A DNA stretch of 64,000 bases from Tetracladium setigerum (GCA_031472005.1 PZJY01000003.1:2046001-2110000), one strand, 5' to 3'. Shown: positions 1 to 13,072, counted from the stretch's first letter. Numbers and translations: made by a program. The notes: generated from the letters alone by a model not told the origin.

Positions 1-13
1 TCAAAAAACACAT

Positions 14-3000
14 TCAACCCTCCACCGCAACCACCCCCCTACAAATCGGACAACCATCTCTAATCTTATCCTTCAAAAGTCTCGCATGCGTCACCTTCGC
101 ACTAACACTATGCGTAGCCTTCCAAACCCCGTCCTCATCCAACTCCACATCCGGCGGCGTCTGCGGACCGTCCTCATCATAGGCCAACAAATGACTGAGA
201 TGGAAGACATGACCGCATGCGAAGCCGACGAGGGTTTCGACCTCGTGTTCGGTGAATGGATTATGGCAACCCACGCAATGGCCGGCTTTGGGTGGTGTTT
301 CGGAGGGTTTGTTCACGGTTGATGATGGGTCGAGAGCGAGGGATTCGAGAGCGAGGGTGTCTTTGTCGGGTAAGGGGAGGGAAGAGGATGCTTCAAGATC
401 AATGTGATCAAGTGCTCTTTTCACAACGTCAAACTTCACGCCTCGTCGTTGACCCACGCGCAGAGCATTTTGCGCTACGGCTACTTCACCTCTGAGAACC
501 TTCGCGACGCCTTCGCTAATCGAGTGCTGGATTTCGTACTCTCGAACCATTCGTGCGAGACCTTCTCGAAGACCTTGGATTTCGAGTCCTTCAGGGATGC
601 GGCGCACGAGGGTTATTGGGTCGATTGCTGTTCCGACTTGCTCGAGAAGGCCACGGATGAAGCGCGGTTTGTCCATGGAGTAGTCGAGGAGGTCGTTCCA
701 TAGGTCGGTGTCGTTTTGGGATTTGGCGAAGGCGATGGCTTGGGAGACGTCGGAGAGACGGTCGATGATTAGATAGAGAGCTTTTTTGGTGTCGCCGGTT
801 TTGGAGTAGAGGAATACTAGTTCGGGGATGTAGGAGCGTTCTTCGCATTCGTGTGTCGCCTTGGCTGGTTAGCTGGGGGTTATGAATGTAGAAGAAGAGT
901 GAAAACTTTACCTTTTCAAAGGTGTAGGACATCGAGGACTTCAGGAAGTCCATAAGTAACTCCCGGTCGTAGGCTGCGAAGAGACGAACAGCCAAGTCAC
1001 CGTGGTCATCGACAAGAGATCGACTTTCAACGAGCAGACGCTCCTTCGTTTCAAGCTGCGTTTCAGTAATTCCGTCGCCACGCCAGAGTGAGCTCAGGTA
1101 GAAGAAGAGGTAGAGTGGCATTTTCTTGGCCTCTAATTGCTCGACCACAACGTCTGGTCGGACAATACCATGTTCTGCCTCTGTGACCAAGAGTCTGATT
1201 GCTTCGGATGTTGCCTCGCGCAATTCTTCGATGGAAGCTGATCGTTCTTGCTCTTTGGACACTCGGAGGAGAATGAGACTGGGAATATCATCAGAAACTG
1301 CATCAACAAGGTGGTACTCCTTGATCAAGGACATGGCTGTGTCGGCATCCTGAAGTTTGATGTAACATTTCAATGCTTCCCTTGGTCGACCTCCAGCAAC
1401 ATGAAGCCTGCCCAGACTCTCCATAACGATTCTCCAGTCGCGACCAGTCTCGCCGTTTTCGACGCTATCTTCGCGAACATCACGGTATTTGAGTTGATTT
1501 TCCAAGACGGTCGTAACACTTTTGATATCGAAGAGATCAGGCGACCAGTTATCAAGGAGCTCTTTCGCCCTGGGTCGATCAGTTGCAATGTAATGTCCCA
1601 ATATCACCTCGTATATTTCTGACTTGAGTGGTGGGCGCATTGGTAAGGTTGGGATGAAGTTTGTGATCTCATCAAACTTGTCCTTGCCCACAAACACATA
1701 AACCCAATCTTCCCATTGCTTTGCAGTATTCAAAACTTTGCCGCACACTTTGCCAGCTTCACGCCAGTCATCGGCTTTAATCAGCTGTTGAATCCACAAC
1801 TCTCCAACTCGGCGTTTTTCCTTTTCAACTGCCGAATTGATGAGCTTGCTTGCGGCATCAGCGTTTGATTCCGCTTCGCCGTAGAAATCGTCAGCCTTTG
1901 CTTGTAATTTATCTGGTGTCTCTGGACCGATTTCCGCCAGCTTTGCCATCGATGTTGAAATGACTTCTGGGTGCTCATCGATCAACTCCCAGGCTAACTG
2001 ATTCTTCTCGTGTTCCAGTAACCAGGATAGATGGTCGGTAAGATCTCGCTTCGTTCCCAGAATGCAGTCGTATGGACTGTGAATGAAAATCTTCATCCCC
2101 TGCGCCATGATGTCTGGATGGACAACACCCTCAGTGCTCATCTTGCCTCGCAAGCTACTTGCAGTGCTCTGTTTGGTCTCGGAACCATTACTCCCGGTAC
2201 TCCTAATACTCGCAGCAGAGCCGAGTAAGGATGTGGCATTCAATGTGGCATTCCACATGCCGCTTCCCATGCCGCTCAGAGCTTCCAGTGTGCCCCGTGA
2301 TGTGGGCACAATCGCCTGTGCCCTCGTCGCTGGTAAGATCCCAAGGTGATAGTCAGTGGCGGAAAGTCTCTCGTATCGACTGACTGTCAGAGTATCTGTA
2401 TCAACCTCCTGGATGTGTTGAGATCAATAAGCCGGAGCTCTGGAGAAAGAGCATTCTGACGATGACGAATGCCACCTCTGGGTTCGCTGCTTGTTGAAGC
2501 TTTTGATTTGTGTCCTTTTTGAGTCTGGTCTTCCTTAATTTCGTCCGGTGTAATATATGCAAGTACAAGAAGCAAAGTTGGGGTATATAATGACAATCCA
2601 GAAATAATGCAATCCATGCGTAAACTGCGAAGTCAGTATGCAGTCGAATAATATAGATAGAAAAGGGTTTCGTACATTTTGATGATCTCAGCTCTTCCCA
2701 CACTGCGCTCCCCACATTCTTGCCGACTCCCACGCCCCCAGGATGCACGTTGATGATCCAAATCGTGCCCCCCCATCCGATGAGAAGTTTCTCAATTTTC
2801 TTGCTTCCTTTCGACTGCTGCTTCAGCTTTGCGGTAGCTGGCGAAGCAGATGATGTTTCCCGACTTCTATCATCTTCGTCTGTTTCAAGATTCTGTTCAT
2901 CGATCCATTCAACCCTGCCCTTCCACACACTAGCCATCTCCTCCCAGCCGTCATCATGTGGACGATCAACATGAGCTATTCGTTTCCAGGCCGACTCGGA

Positions 3001-4078
3001 ATCTGTACTATCCAGCGACAGATTTGACCTCATAATCTTAGCGCCGTGCTCGTTGATCCATACTACATATCGTCCAGAGAGCGACCATTTTATTGTACTG
3101 ATTGCCCCCTCCCCAGAATGGAGAATCGTATCTTTTCCAGCGTTCCCACCAAGTCCAATGGTTCCCAACCAGCCAGATGCAGTTGCCGCAGCGCCTCCTG
3201 TCGTGGTGGATGTAGAGCTTGTGCCTGCTTTGCCTCCTACCGTCAAAACCAGGTTTCCAGCCAATCCTCCGGAGATATAGGTCCGATCGCTCTTGTATTC
3301 TGGCGACAATGCAACCGCCTGGACTGGTCTAGCGAAGTTTCGCAGCTGTACATCCTTCACATCCACCAGTGATGCTACGCATACATTTCCATCGATCGAT
3401 GATGTGGCTATATAGATTGCGTTTGAAGGAGTTTTAGGCACGATTGGATTTCGAGGGGCTCGTGGACTGGCCGTTGATGTCTCGGAGGTCACAGAAGTCG
3501 CCCTATTGTTTTGAGCTTGGGCTACAACTCTGCCAACACCTTCGGGGACGGCACTGGCAAGAGGTGGGGGAATGGAGATATCGAGATGCTCGAGATAGAG
3601 GCCGAGTGGGCATGGTAAACGCGGAGGGGCTGGAAAGACGGTAGGGAGATTACATGCTACATATCTCATCAACATCTTCTCTAGAACATAATAGGGCGCA
3701 ACTTACAATATTTCCGTTGTGAGTTCCAACAAACTTGAATACCTAACTTCAGTACCAATTCCCGCTGGAGGAGTTGTGATCTGGACCTACCATCTTATCG
3801 CCCGCAACCAGGAAAGTACTTGTCGCATCTGCATTCCTATATACCGCCCCCAGAGAACTGGTCAACCGAGCGTATTTCAGCTTGGGTTCCTCGTCGTCCT
3901 CGTCCTCGTCTTCTTCCTCTTCTTCTTCCTCCTCCTCCTCTTCCTCGTCATCGTCTTCCGCTGCCACGCTGGCTACCGACTCCCCTTCTTCGTCGCCAAT
4001 TGTGTCGCCCTCATCCCGGCTAGACTCCTCGTCTTTCACATTTTTGGTGTCGCCCTGATCCGTCGACTCGTCGGCCAT
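14..4078 (-). CDS. VPS41: Vps41, HOPS complex subunit (three apparent frameshifts)
   Basis: HOPS tethering subunit for fusion at the vacuole/late endosome. Model: exons 4078-3791, 3733-3707 (27 nt), 3656-2676, 2624-912, 859-14, all with GT/AG ends. The N-terminus has an acidic run (residues about 44-62) leading to the family's KYARL start of the beta-propeller and GTHNGNI; then WD-like repeats, the clathrin-repeat region (start of SPYDCILGTKRDLTDHLSWL), and a C-terminal RING-H2 with CVGC, CGHVFH and CPIC. The frame breaks at 3566-3570 (C5 on the coding strand), 2710-2713 (G4) and near 2411-2412 (CC). One added base at each restores conserved text (e.g. GRAEIIK before the next exon), makes every exon phase close, and gives about 1285 aa, the usual fungal size. 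Seen: motifs, splice sites, frame breaks. Inferred: the breaks are sequence errors. Confidence 0.93.
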
Positions 4079-4436
4079 GGCGGCATACTCTTTAAATCAC
4101 ATTTGCTGTTGATGGCAGGGAAGGGTTATCGTCGACGTCAACGTGGAAGCTGGAGCTTAAGCGAGCAAGGTACAGCATCGCACCGCTAAAACTCGTGCAG
4201 CTTCCAGGCAACACATCCCTGATCATTAATCAAACGGGCGGCGGCGCGCCCTTCAGCACGGCGGACTTGCACAGTTGACTTCGGTGCGGACTTAACCACC
4301 GCGGTTCAACACACCACGACTAATCACAATTTCAAAAAAAAGACCGAGGAAGGAAATGATGGACGAATGAGTCGCAATTGCAACATCAGCTTACATTCAT
4401 GTTTCAACGACCCGATCGCCATAATATATAATCAGG
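4079..4436. promoter_or_regulatory. Divergent promoter, VPS41 / DUF155 gene
   Basis: A 358-bp gap between two start codons facing away from each other, so it must hold both promoters. It contains a GC-rich patch near 4227-4262 and an AT-rich stretch with ATAATATATAATC near 4420-4434, just before the DUF155 start. No specific operator could be named. Confidence 0.5.
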
Positions 4437-5732
4437 ATGCAGCCGTTCATTCATTCTCGATTCTTAACTCCAATAACTCGACAAGTCTTGCGGAAATCTG
4501 ATTCTCCTCTATGCAGGGCCGCCCGAAGTCTTTCCAACAAATCCCTACCCTAGCAACACCCTTTCGATACCGAAGTCACTTTTCCTCGATTGCGGCTCTG
4601 CAGCAGGATGTACAATCCAAAATTGAGGCATCCAAGGATCTGCCACCTGCGCAGATAAGGAAAAATGCTCGATCCCCAACCGGGAAGACGTCGTTGAGGA
4701 GGGTTGCTGCAGAAGCACAACGTTCGCGGGAGAATACAGAGCAAGCACACCGTTTTACTGGCAGGTTAGAGGGTGTCGACAGAGTCACAGCAGTGACCGT
4801 TGCAGACCAATTTGATATGGATGCTGTGGCAAGGATACTTCGTGCTCATGGCTTTAATATCGACCCAGACGCGACAGGCTTTGATATCGACCAAGTCATT
4901 CATACAAGAGGCGTCAACAACGGAGATATATTCGTCTTTCCCTCGGGAACTCTGGTTTCATGGGCATTACCGGAAGATGTAGCCTTGGATCTGGCGACGA
5001 AAACACTTCTTCCTGCCGCGGTTCGTCCACATGTAGATGAAGTCGAGGTCGAGGATTTGGAGTATGCGGAAGATAAAACTCGCGAAAGCAGCGGCATCAA
5101 AGAAGAAGTTATTACCCTGGGCACCAAGGATGAAGGGCGAAAGTCAAAGTAAGCCAACCTCGGTATGTACGGTCATTTAATGATGACTACTGACGAGTTA
5201 CAGCCCCCAAGTTGACACCACCCTCGCAAAGATTGCTTTCTCTTCGGGGCTGGCCAGATCAACCAAGCTTGCAGTTCTCGAAACGTTGCTCTCCAAGTAC
5301 TTTGCGTCTACACGCGAGATTCCGAGGCTCCTGTCCCGAGGCTCGCGACTCCCTTTGCAGATGAACCGTCGGTTTATGCTGCAGAAGACAGGCGAATTGT
5401 TGGAGCTAAGGGCACAACTCAATCACTACTCTGAACTTACAGACTCGCTTCCAGATCTCTTCTGGGACTCTAAACATGAGCTGCGTCTCGAATCGCATTA
5501 TGAGCAAGTCGGACGAGCACTGGATGTCGGCGTGCGGATCAAAGCCTTGAATGAAAAGATGGATTATGCTCAGGAGATCGCAAGTATCCTTCGACAAACC
5601 ATGAGTGAGAAACACAGCATCCATCTGGAATGGATTATCATCATCCTCATTGCTGTTGAGGTAGGATTTGAGCTGAGGAGGGAGTGGAAGGAGAGAAGGC
5701 TGCACCACCAGGGGAAAGATACCGAGGCATGA
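4437..5732 (+). CDS. DUF155 mitochondrial protein (RMND1/Mrx10 family)
   Basis: Member of the DUF155 family (human RMND1, yeast Mrx10/YDR282C), inner-membrane proteins linked to mitochondrial translation. Exons 4437-5148 and 5204-5732; donor GTAAGC at 5149, acceptor TTACAG at 5201-5203, joining in phase. The ATG at 4437 opens an Arg/Ser-rich, acid-free leader typical of a mitochondrial presequence; that frame stops unless one C is added at 4534-4535, after which it runs into the conserved body. Reading literally, the only usable start is the ATG at 4511, which loses the leader. Body: DUF155 core around 'GDIFVFPSGTLVSWAL' and a C-terminal single membrane segment (EWIIIILIAVEVGFEL) near residue 385. 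Restored length 413 aa. Head to head with VPS41. Confidence 0.88.
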
Positions 5733-7941
5733 GTTGCCTGCTACCATCGAGGCAAGGAGGTCGGCCTCGCAGCAGTTCCCCTCGTTCGTGTCGACGTTCG
5801 AGTTCCGAACATTTGTTACGAGTACATTATTTTTTGTTGACACAAAAGTGGCGTTTTACTTAGGAGATATACCCCGCTCTACAATATGCAGAGAAGAGCT
5901 GTGAGCACAGCGAGTCAGTGTTTTCACCTACTCATCCCATATCTATTCCTTTTCTGGTTCCCTTTCCGGTGCTAGCACGTGTGACTGACAGACTAGTGGC
6001 CTGACGATCTGGCGGGTTGCACGGCATGAAACCGAGAGGACTTGTTATTTCGCAGGCACACACAAAAAGACAAACGTCGTTGCAAGCGCCAAAACCCTTG
6101 TGCTCACTACTCACAGGGAAAACGGTTACATTTATTGCAACACACGATCAGGATCTGAGCTTAAGCCGTTGCTTGCAAGAGTACAGTAATTGGGAGCCCT
6201 TGGCATGCAAACAAAGCAGAAAAGGGAGGAGACTCTCAAAGTCGAATAGCTGCGAGTCAGACGATCAAATCTCTGTTGTTTTGGCCATCGCAGTTCTCCG
6301 TTCATCCTCGTCATCAGACGAGTCTGATTCCCCGGATTATCTTGGTACCCCATACCATCCGGCAGCGACGTCTCAGAAGGGAACATCGGCCGAAAAGCTA
6401 GGAGAAAGCTGGTGTCTAGGAGAAGCAGTGCGACCGAGCCCCCAGCAGCAGAGGTGAACCAATTTCATACCGGTTCCGAAGCATCCCAGCGAATCCAGCG
6501 AATTCCCCAGAGCGCCAAGTAGACTGGTTTTGAGGGCCAAGATGAGGAGATGCAGCCAGGCCGGGGGGTCAGTTTACACTTTTACAGCTTCCAGCTCCAC
6601 GTTGTGGAACGCCACTCCCATCTGCCCACACCACCACAGCAAGTTGAGTAGATCATGTTTACGGTCGTCGCCCCAAGCGAAATAACAAAGTTCCGTTTTT
6701 GGAAGCAATAATACTTTATCTGGTTTGCAAAGTCTTAGCCGTTGGCAACCTATTATTATTACAGTATTTCCAATGATGATGGCTACTTACCTACCAGTTC
6801 AACTCTGGTAACTTTCCGGAGACCTCGGCTTGCAGAGGATTGATTGTGCTGTGTTGTGGTGTTGCTGCTGCTGGAATAATCGCTTTCGGGCAAAGGTAAG
6901 AGGATCCCTCTACTGGTTTTTTATGGGACTTTATCCCACTCACCACGCAATAATGATAGTCAAGTACACTCATTTGAATGATTAAATTAACGTGATGAGG
7001 ATTTCTCAGGCCGTCGTCAATTGCCGTCCACCAACTTTCACCTCCACAGTAATAGTTTCCACCTCTCCTCCACACGTCTCCGTATTTTGGAAATAGCTAC
7101 GGAGTATGATCCATTGATTCTCGGCCTTGGGAGAGTCTTGGCTCTTCCCCGCACGCGTTTCTTGCCTTCCCCCCATCATTCCCCCATCATTCCCCATCCT
7201 ATCCCGCATTTCAGAGAAATGCGACTACGCTCAAGGTGGTCAACTCTCCGGGGCTGGCGACAATGCATCTGATCTCCATCTCCCATCTCCTCCAATCTCG
7301 ACAGCTCTTGCACATCTGTTGGTACAATACATCAACTTTTCACCGAGGCACTTTCCACTTCTCAACCCTACCCCGGTAACCCCAAACGCCTTCAACATGC
7401 ATCCAGCCAGGATCTGATCTCTTGGACGTTTGGTTGTCTCCCTTTTTTTATTTTCTTGAGCGTGTGCTAGTGCCACATAGCTTTCTTTAATTCTTGCCCT
7501 CTACTCCAATCAATTGTCTTTGCTCAAGGTAAACCCACTCCCTATGTGGAATAGGATGTGTATTTACTTCAAGCACATTGGCTCATCGTATGTACACTCA
7601 TCAACTCTTTCGACGCTAATTGAGACAATGCGGAGCGAGCCCTGCAAGTATCGTTGCGTCTATCGCAAAGCAAAGTCTTGACCCTGTCAATCCCGAAAGG
7701 AACCACCTCCCGCCTCCAGCAATTTGGTCATGTTGATCATCAGTATAATAGCTCACAGCTTCCCCCGGCTTTTGGGTTTGTAGATCTCTCTCATTCTTTC
7801 ATTATTCTTGTTCTCTCCAGCTTTCTTTCCCTTCAGCTTCCTCCTCCGGCTGTCGTCTCCTATTACCTTCATCCTTTATCCTCCACATATACACTCCACC
7901 ACCACCACCACCACACGAAAAACAGTCACCTCTCGTCCAAC
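5733..7941. other. 2.2 kb intergenic region, no gene seen
   Basis: Only short, overlapping frames on both strands with no recognisable domain, splice pattern or conserved start. The last several hundred bases (about 7100-7941) are rich in C and CT and probably form promoter and 5' UTR of the MFS permease gene. A (CAC)n tract lies at 7896-7914. Confidence 0.6.
7896..7914. repeat. (CAC)n microsatellite in 5' leader
   Basis: Six uninterrupted CAC/ACC units, ending 27 bases before the permease start codon, so probably transcribed as 5' UTR. Confidence 0.85.
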
Positions 7942-9577
7942 ATGGCGGATCACAGCGAGAAGCAGGTTCGCCCGGATCAGACCCCATCGGATCTTGAGAG
8001 AAACCACTCTATCGAGAAGAATGAAGCTGTCGAACTGGAACACAAGCGATCTCTAGAGTCTACGGATGCGAGAATCAATTGCTACACTCACGAGGAGCAG
8101 AGGAAGATCATCCATCGAGTCGATCGTCGCCTGGTCACGGTTTTGGGACTTCTCTACATGGCTAGTTTGATGGACAGGACCAATCTGAGTGCTGCCAATA
8201 TTGCGGGGTAGGGCTGGCCACCTCTAAAAAAAATTGAGTTGCCTTGAAAGAGCTAACATTTATGTTTCTTTTTTAGAATGAGAGTCGATTTGAAACTGAT
8301 CAAGGAGAGATATAACATTATTATCCTCATCTTCTTCATTCCTTATGTCGTCTTCCAACCCCCTGCCACTGTTGTTCTGCGAAAGCTTGGCCCGAGGAAC
8401 TTTCTCGCGGGTATCACAATTGCCTGGGGAGCAACCATGATTGTAAGCGAAAACAGCCTAGCCTCCCTCTTCTGATCACGAGCGAGCATGCGCTAACACA
8501 TCTATCTAGGGATTTGGTTTTGTAAAGAAATGGGAAGATTTGGTTGGACTTCGTGTTGTTCTAGGTATATTAGAAGCTGGATTCTTCCCCGGATGCGCAT
8601 ATCTTCTTTCCTGCTGGTACACTCGTTATGAACTCCAAAAGCGAAATGCCGTCTTCTACCTCATCGGCAGTATGGCCTCCGCCTTCGCCGGTATTCTTGC
8701 CTTCGGTCTCATGCAGATGAAGGGCCTCGCCGGTCTCGAAGGCTGGAGATGGATCTTCATCATTGAAGGCATCATCACCGTCCTCCTCGGCATCCTCGGC
8801 TACATCCTCATCGTTGACTTCCCCGAACTGGCCTCCAAATCATGGAAATTCCTCTCGGAAAAGGAAACTGCCTTCATCTGCGCGCGTATCGAACAAGACC
8901 GTGCCGACGTCGACGCTCCCAAGTTCAACTTCCGCACCTACCTCAGCACAGCCGCCGATCTCAAAGTCTGGGGTTTTGCCGCTCTCTTCGGCCTCACCAC
9001 CACCAACAGCTACGCCATCGCCTATTTCCTCCCCGTCATTCTCAACCGCGGTATGAAATTCAGCGTTGGAGCCTCGCAATGTCTTGTTGCTCCTCCTTAC
9101 GTCGCTGCTGGTATTGCCATGTTCGGTATGGCCGTCATCGGTGATAAATACCACACTCGTGGTCCGATCGTCGTCTTCAACGCCGTCCTCGCTCTCATCG
9201 GTCTCCCACTCCTCGGCTACACCACCAACAACGGTGTTCGCTACTTCGGCGTCTTCCTCGCCACCATCTCCGCCAATGCCAATATCCCCGCCATCCTCAC
9301 CTACCAAGCCAACAATATCCGTGGACAATGGAAGCGAGCCTTGTGTTCGGCGACGCTGGTCGGTGCTGGTGGTATCGGTGGTATCATTGGCTCGACTGTC
9401 TTTAGGGAGCAGGATGCGCCCAAGTATGGACCGGGTATTATGACTTGTATGATTTCGAATGGTCTGGTGATTGTGATTACGGCTTTGATGACGCTGAAGT
9501 TCCACCGCGCGAATAAGCGGGCTGAGAATGGTGGAAAGGCTATCGAGGGGCAGGAGGGGTTCAGATATACTTTGTAA
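7942..9577 (+). CDS. MFS permease, allantoate/nicotinate (ACS) type
   Basis: Twelve-segment major facilitator of the anion:cation symporter group (Dal5/Tna1-like), predicted to import an organic acid or vitamin-like anion across the plasma membrane. Exons 7942-8207, 8277-8442, 8510-9577; every intron is GT...TAG and phases close to 499 aa. Evidence: cytosolic charged N-terminus, then 'RVDRRLVTVLGLLYMASLMDR' (written here in part: DRTNLSAANIAG follows), the conserved RVVLGILEAGFFPGCAYLLS segment, GWRWIFIIEG, and alternating hydrophobic helices to the end; last residues are hydrophilic. The start at 7942 is chosen because MADHSEKQ begins a typical polar N-tail; in-frame upstream ATGs would add a low-complexity leader-derived segment. 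Substrate cannot be read from sequence. Confidence 0.92.
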
Positions 9578-10470
9578 ATTGGATGAATTGGGCTTTTTGG
9601 GCAAATTGAAAGAGAATATTACTCTGGTTCTCGGTTGGGTGGGAGGAATATATTCTTTAGGAAGGGAATGATGAAATAGTATGAGGATATGACATGAATA
9701 ATATACCATTTTCTCGCTACCTTTTTTAAGTTTTCTATCTTCCATCTTTGGCTAATGATTATTTGTGAGATGATTCAAAGAAAGAGCGATTCTCAGGGTA
9801 TATGTCTCTCACAAAACTCCCATCATGATGTGAGATCTTACAGTGTTGTTTTTTTCTGTACACTTTACTCTCCACTCTCCATGGTTTTACTGTAGAAACA
9901 TGTTTTCAAGCGAACACTTAACTTGTATTAATTCATTAATATAGACAATTATCAGGTAAGAAAACAATTGTTATTAATCCACTCACTCACCAACGAACGA
10001 GTGAATGAATGAACTTTTGCCCCCCCTGGAGACACAAGACAGGATAGACAGAAATAACTGTATCGCTCATTACCCAAAAAGAAAAGCACTTAGGGAGAGA
10101 GAACTTTACATCTTTGAGGCGCGCGCTGTTTCTCTCTCTCTCCTCCTCCGCCTCTCTCTCTCTCTCTCTCCCTCTCTCTCTCCCGGTAGGTTAAAGGAAA
10201 TGTTCAAGAAGTGATTTTCTTCCACCATGAACTCTTCCCTTCCCCATTCCCATCTACTGCTTTTCCATCTACTACTTTTTTTCCATCTGATAATTTTCCA
10301 TTTCCATCAACAGCCCTACATAGAAGAAACAAAACAATTAGCAAATAATCCATTAAATACCAATCTCCCCTCCCCCTCTCTCCTTCCCATATCATATCTC
10401 CTCAAACACTCAAACCCACCCCCCTAAAAGACAAGGACACAGAGGAAGGAAGAAAAGGAAAAAAGAAAAC
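9578..10470. other. Intergenic, AT-rich with CT tract
   Basis: About 890 bases with no supported gene. AT-rich 3' flank of the permease (9578-10000) then low-complexity CT (10131-10184) and repeated 'TTTTCCATCTACT'-like short motifs near 10250-10310. Confidence 0.6.
10131..10184. repeat. (CT)n low-complexity tract
   Basis: Roughly 54 bases almost entirely C and T, mostly CT dinucleotides with a CCTCCTCCG interruption. Confidence 0.9.
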
Positions 10471-10644
10471 TCACCCCTCCTTAGCCCTCCTCTTCTCCTC
10501 CTTCTTCTCCTCCTTAACCCTATACCTCTCCAACTCCTTCTCAATCCTCTTATCCTTCGCTGACTTCTGTTTGTCCTTTTCCGTCTCGTTCTGAGTGGAC
10601 CAGAAGTTGAGATTTGCTGCGTCGAGGGCGGCTGAGTATGACAT
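10471..10644 (-). CDS. 57-residue charged small protein, hypothetical
   Basis: ATG (10644) to TGA (10471), single exon. Begins MSYSAALDAANLNFWSTQ and then becomes extremely Lys/Glu/Arg-rich, predicted one long helix or coiled coil (repeats of KEEK/KRRAKE type). Not recognised. The codon-like, non-random contrast between an uncharged N-terminus and a continuous helical C-terminus, and AT-rich flanks, argue for a real small gene, but low-complexity purine sequence can also give such frames by chance. No neighbours share an orientation-based link. Confidence 0.5.
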   Translation of the reverse strand: MSYSAALDAANLNFWSTQNETEKDKQKSAKDKRIEKELERYRVKEEKKEEKRRAKEG

Positions 10645-11308
10645 CTTTCTCTTTTTTTTGGGAGGGAGAGGGTTTCTTTCTTAAGATTTTTCTTCGGTTG
10701 TTGTTGTTGATTTATTGAGGATGCGCTAATTGAAGATTGAGGTAGTTGATATAATAAATGTGGGATGCTAGACAGATAGATGATGGTAGTGGTGGGACAG
10801 TTAAGTCTTAATAACAACCGAACCGACCGATCGATCACTAGAAGGAAACTAGAGGTTCATATAGACTTAAATCCACTAACCGAGGCTAACCTTCCCCTTG
10901 CCCTACTTTTCTTTCATGTCCAATTAAATTACTTATAATACTAAGAAATAAGGGTTTTGTGTCTGCGTGCGTGTCTGTGTACATACATGTTCTGTCACAT
11001 GGATTGTTAGATGAGGGGGAAAGGAGGCGCAGTTGTCTTGTTGAAAAATTGGCTGGATGATATTACCTGTTTTTTGATATGCGAGCATGCATGTGTTCGT
11101 CTTTATCATGGCTGAGCCATTCTTGGAGATTTCTTTTTGGGAAGGTTGGAGGGAAAGAAATTCCGTATTGTTTGTGGTGAGGGGGATGAGAGGACGTACG
11201 TGGAAGATGCGGTGAATGAGTGATGGTTGGTGATTTCTGGTTTCTTGGCCATCCACCACATAGACTTACTTACATTCTGTACTACACGCCATTTAATGGA
11301 AAATCCCA
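10645..11308. other. Intergenic, nothing recognised
   Basis: About 660 bases, AT-rich, holding presumably the promoter of the small ORF and the 3' flank of the hydrolase. Only short frames without features. Confidence 0.5.
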
Positions 11309-13072
11309 TCAAATCGTCGACATCCTCGCAAGGCTAACATCAGTCTCATCCACCGCCGGACTTCCCCCATTAACATACAACCAAAGCCTACTCAAATCCC
11401 TAACTCTAAAGGCCCCATCATCCTTCACACCATTGCCATTGTGCACACCATCACCATTCACACTATCTACGTTCTCCATACTTTCCCCCTCGCCAATCCC
11501 TTCCCATCACTAACACCCGTCGTCTTTCTCGAAAACTTCCCCGCCAAGGCATGAAATGTGCTACTCGGACTGAAATCCCTTAATAATACTTCTTTATTCT
11601 CGCTTTCTTCAAGACTCTCGCCACGCGCGCTTTGGTAGCTTAATTCTACTCCTTCTCTCACTTCTCCTTCTTCGGCTTGGAGCGAAGAGTTGGGTGTTAG
11701 ATCTAAGATGCTGCTCATGAATTCGCCTTCGACGTCGACGCCTTCAAAGCCAGTTCCGGCGATTCCACCATTGGGATCGACGGAGCGTTTAAGCGGGAAC
11801 ATGCAATCTAGATAATGTTGGTTCATTTGATGTCCCATACCTTGACGCTCGAATACACGACCCATAAAGCTGGGAGCGCTGTTTGAAACAACTGCAGCGG
11901 AAGAGGCAGACGCGGGAACGAAATGAAGAACTCCCCATTGTGCGACGAAATCTTGAGTGTGGGCGTAGTGTTCTATGTATCTGATCGTCTTGCCAGAGGT
12001 TGATTCCTGTCTTGTGGATTTAGATTTTGAACGGTGGTTTGCCATTGTTGAGACTGGGGCGGAGATGTCGAGAGGTGATGGAACAGACGGTTCGTGGTAG
12101 TTTACTTGGGTGAATGTTTTCGTCGTGCTGGGTTTATCGGGGTTTTGAACGGCGGCCGTTTGGGAGAGGAGATGCAGATGTGGGTTGTTGAAGTGGTTGG
12201 CTGCGTTGCCGAAGGTGTAGACTTCTAGTTTTGCGAGTAGGTCTTGTGGGACTTCTTGGAGGAGCCAATCGAGGATCATACCTCCCTCAATACCGCCTTG
12301 CGAGTGGAGGATGAAGACTACTTTGGTGAGGTGGGGTTGGTAAAGTGTTGATTTGATGACAGCGTAACAGGCTCTGACATCTCGGGTGGCATATGTGAAA
12401 TTTCGTTGGATGAGGCACTGGACGACGTCGAAGAGGATACCATTTCTACAGGATGTCAGTTGGAAACTGTCTACAAGGTGCTGAGAACTAACGTTCTGTT
12501 GTGTACTCCAAGAACCGGCCTTCCAAATGTTAAAGCCAGGCGATCAACGTTACTTTGCATCCAGTTACTCCTGTCGCCAAGTTAGTTTATATCATTTAAC
12601 TCCGTGATATGACTTACCCAACCGCAACCCCGTTCAAGAATAGCCACTGCTCATGCTTATGCTCTTCCTTTACCTCAGCAAGGTCCGGATTCGAAGGAAA
12701 TTCCGACTTGTCCCCATTCAACAAGAAGCAAATAGCCTTGTTGACCAACATGAACATGACCACACAGAGCAACACCCACCACACTGGGAAAAAAAGCCAT
12801 AACGGTATGGAAAGGATAAATGGTAGCTGCATAAGGACCAAAACAACGTGCAAAGTGATAGCCCACAAATTTGCACGAGAGGGGTAAAGCTCGCAAAGTT
12901 CGTTTGACCCCCAAGGTTTGATCGGCCAGACGATGTAGGGGAGATAGAAGATAAAGCTTAGAGCGGTAAGGATGTCATGCTTGAGGAGTTCCCATGGTGA
13001 GCCTGTGTACGAATGAGGCTTTGTGGATGAACTCCCAACTTGGGAGCCGTAGAAATTAATGACATCTGGCAT
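11309..13072 (-). CDS. Membrane-anchored alpha/beta hydrolase-like protein
   Basis: Exons 13072-12618, 12570-12493, 12445-11309; all GT/AG. N-terminal region (residues about 25-125) has several hydrophobic segments (ALSFIFYLPYIVWPI; LLCVVMFMLVNKAICFLL). The later part has a serine-hydrolase elbow HSQGG following the strand VVFIL, then strand-like VYTFGNAANHF and a His-rich stretch (YIEHYAHTQDFVAQWG) that could supply the catalytic His. It looks like a fungal lipase/DUF676-type enzyme, substrate unknown. The frame breaks at 11485-11489 (G5 on the coding strand): literal reading ends at 11467; adding one G restores a C-terminus with RVRDLSRLWLYVNGGSP and a stop at 11309, total 556 aa. Confidence 0.75.

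Noticed and set aside
14..4078. VPS41 as a pseudogene because of three frame breaks
   Set aside because: All breaks are single missing C/G bases and adding them restores every exon phase and conserved text; same pattern in DHH1 and others.
5733..7941. tRNA or small RNA gene in the gap
   Set aside because: No cloverleaf-compatible TTCRANNC/B-box pair was found by eye on either strand. A covariance-model search would be decisive.
8840..9745. 301-aa open frame on the minus strand
   Set aside because: It is antisense to the third exon of the MFS permease, low-complexity Gly/Glu/Asp text, a shadow of biased codon use.
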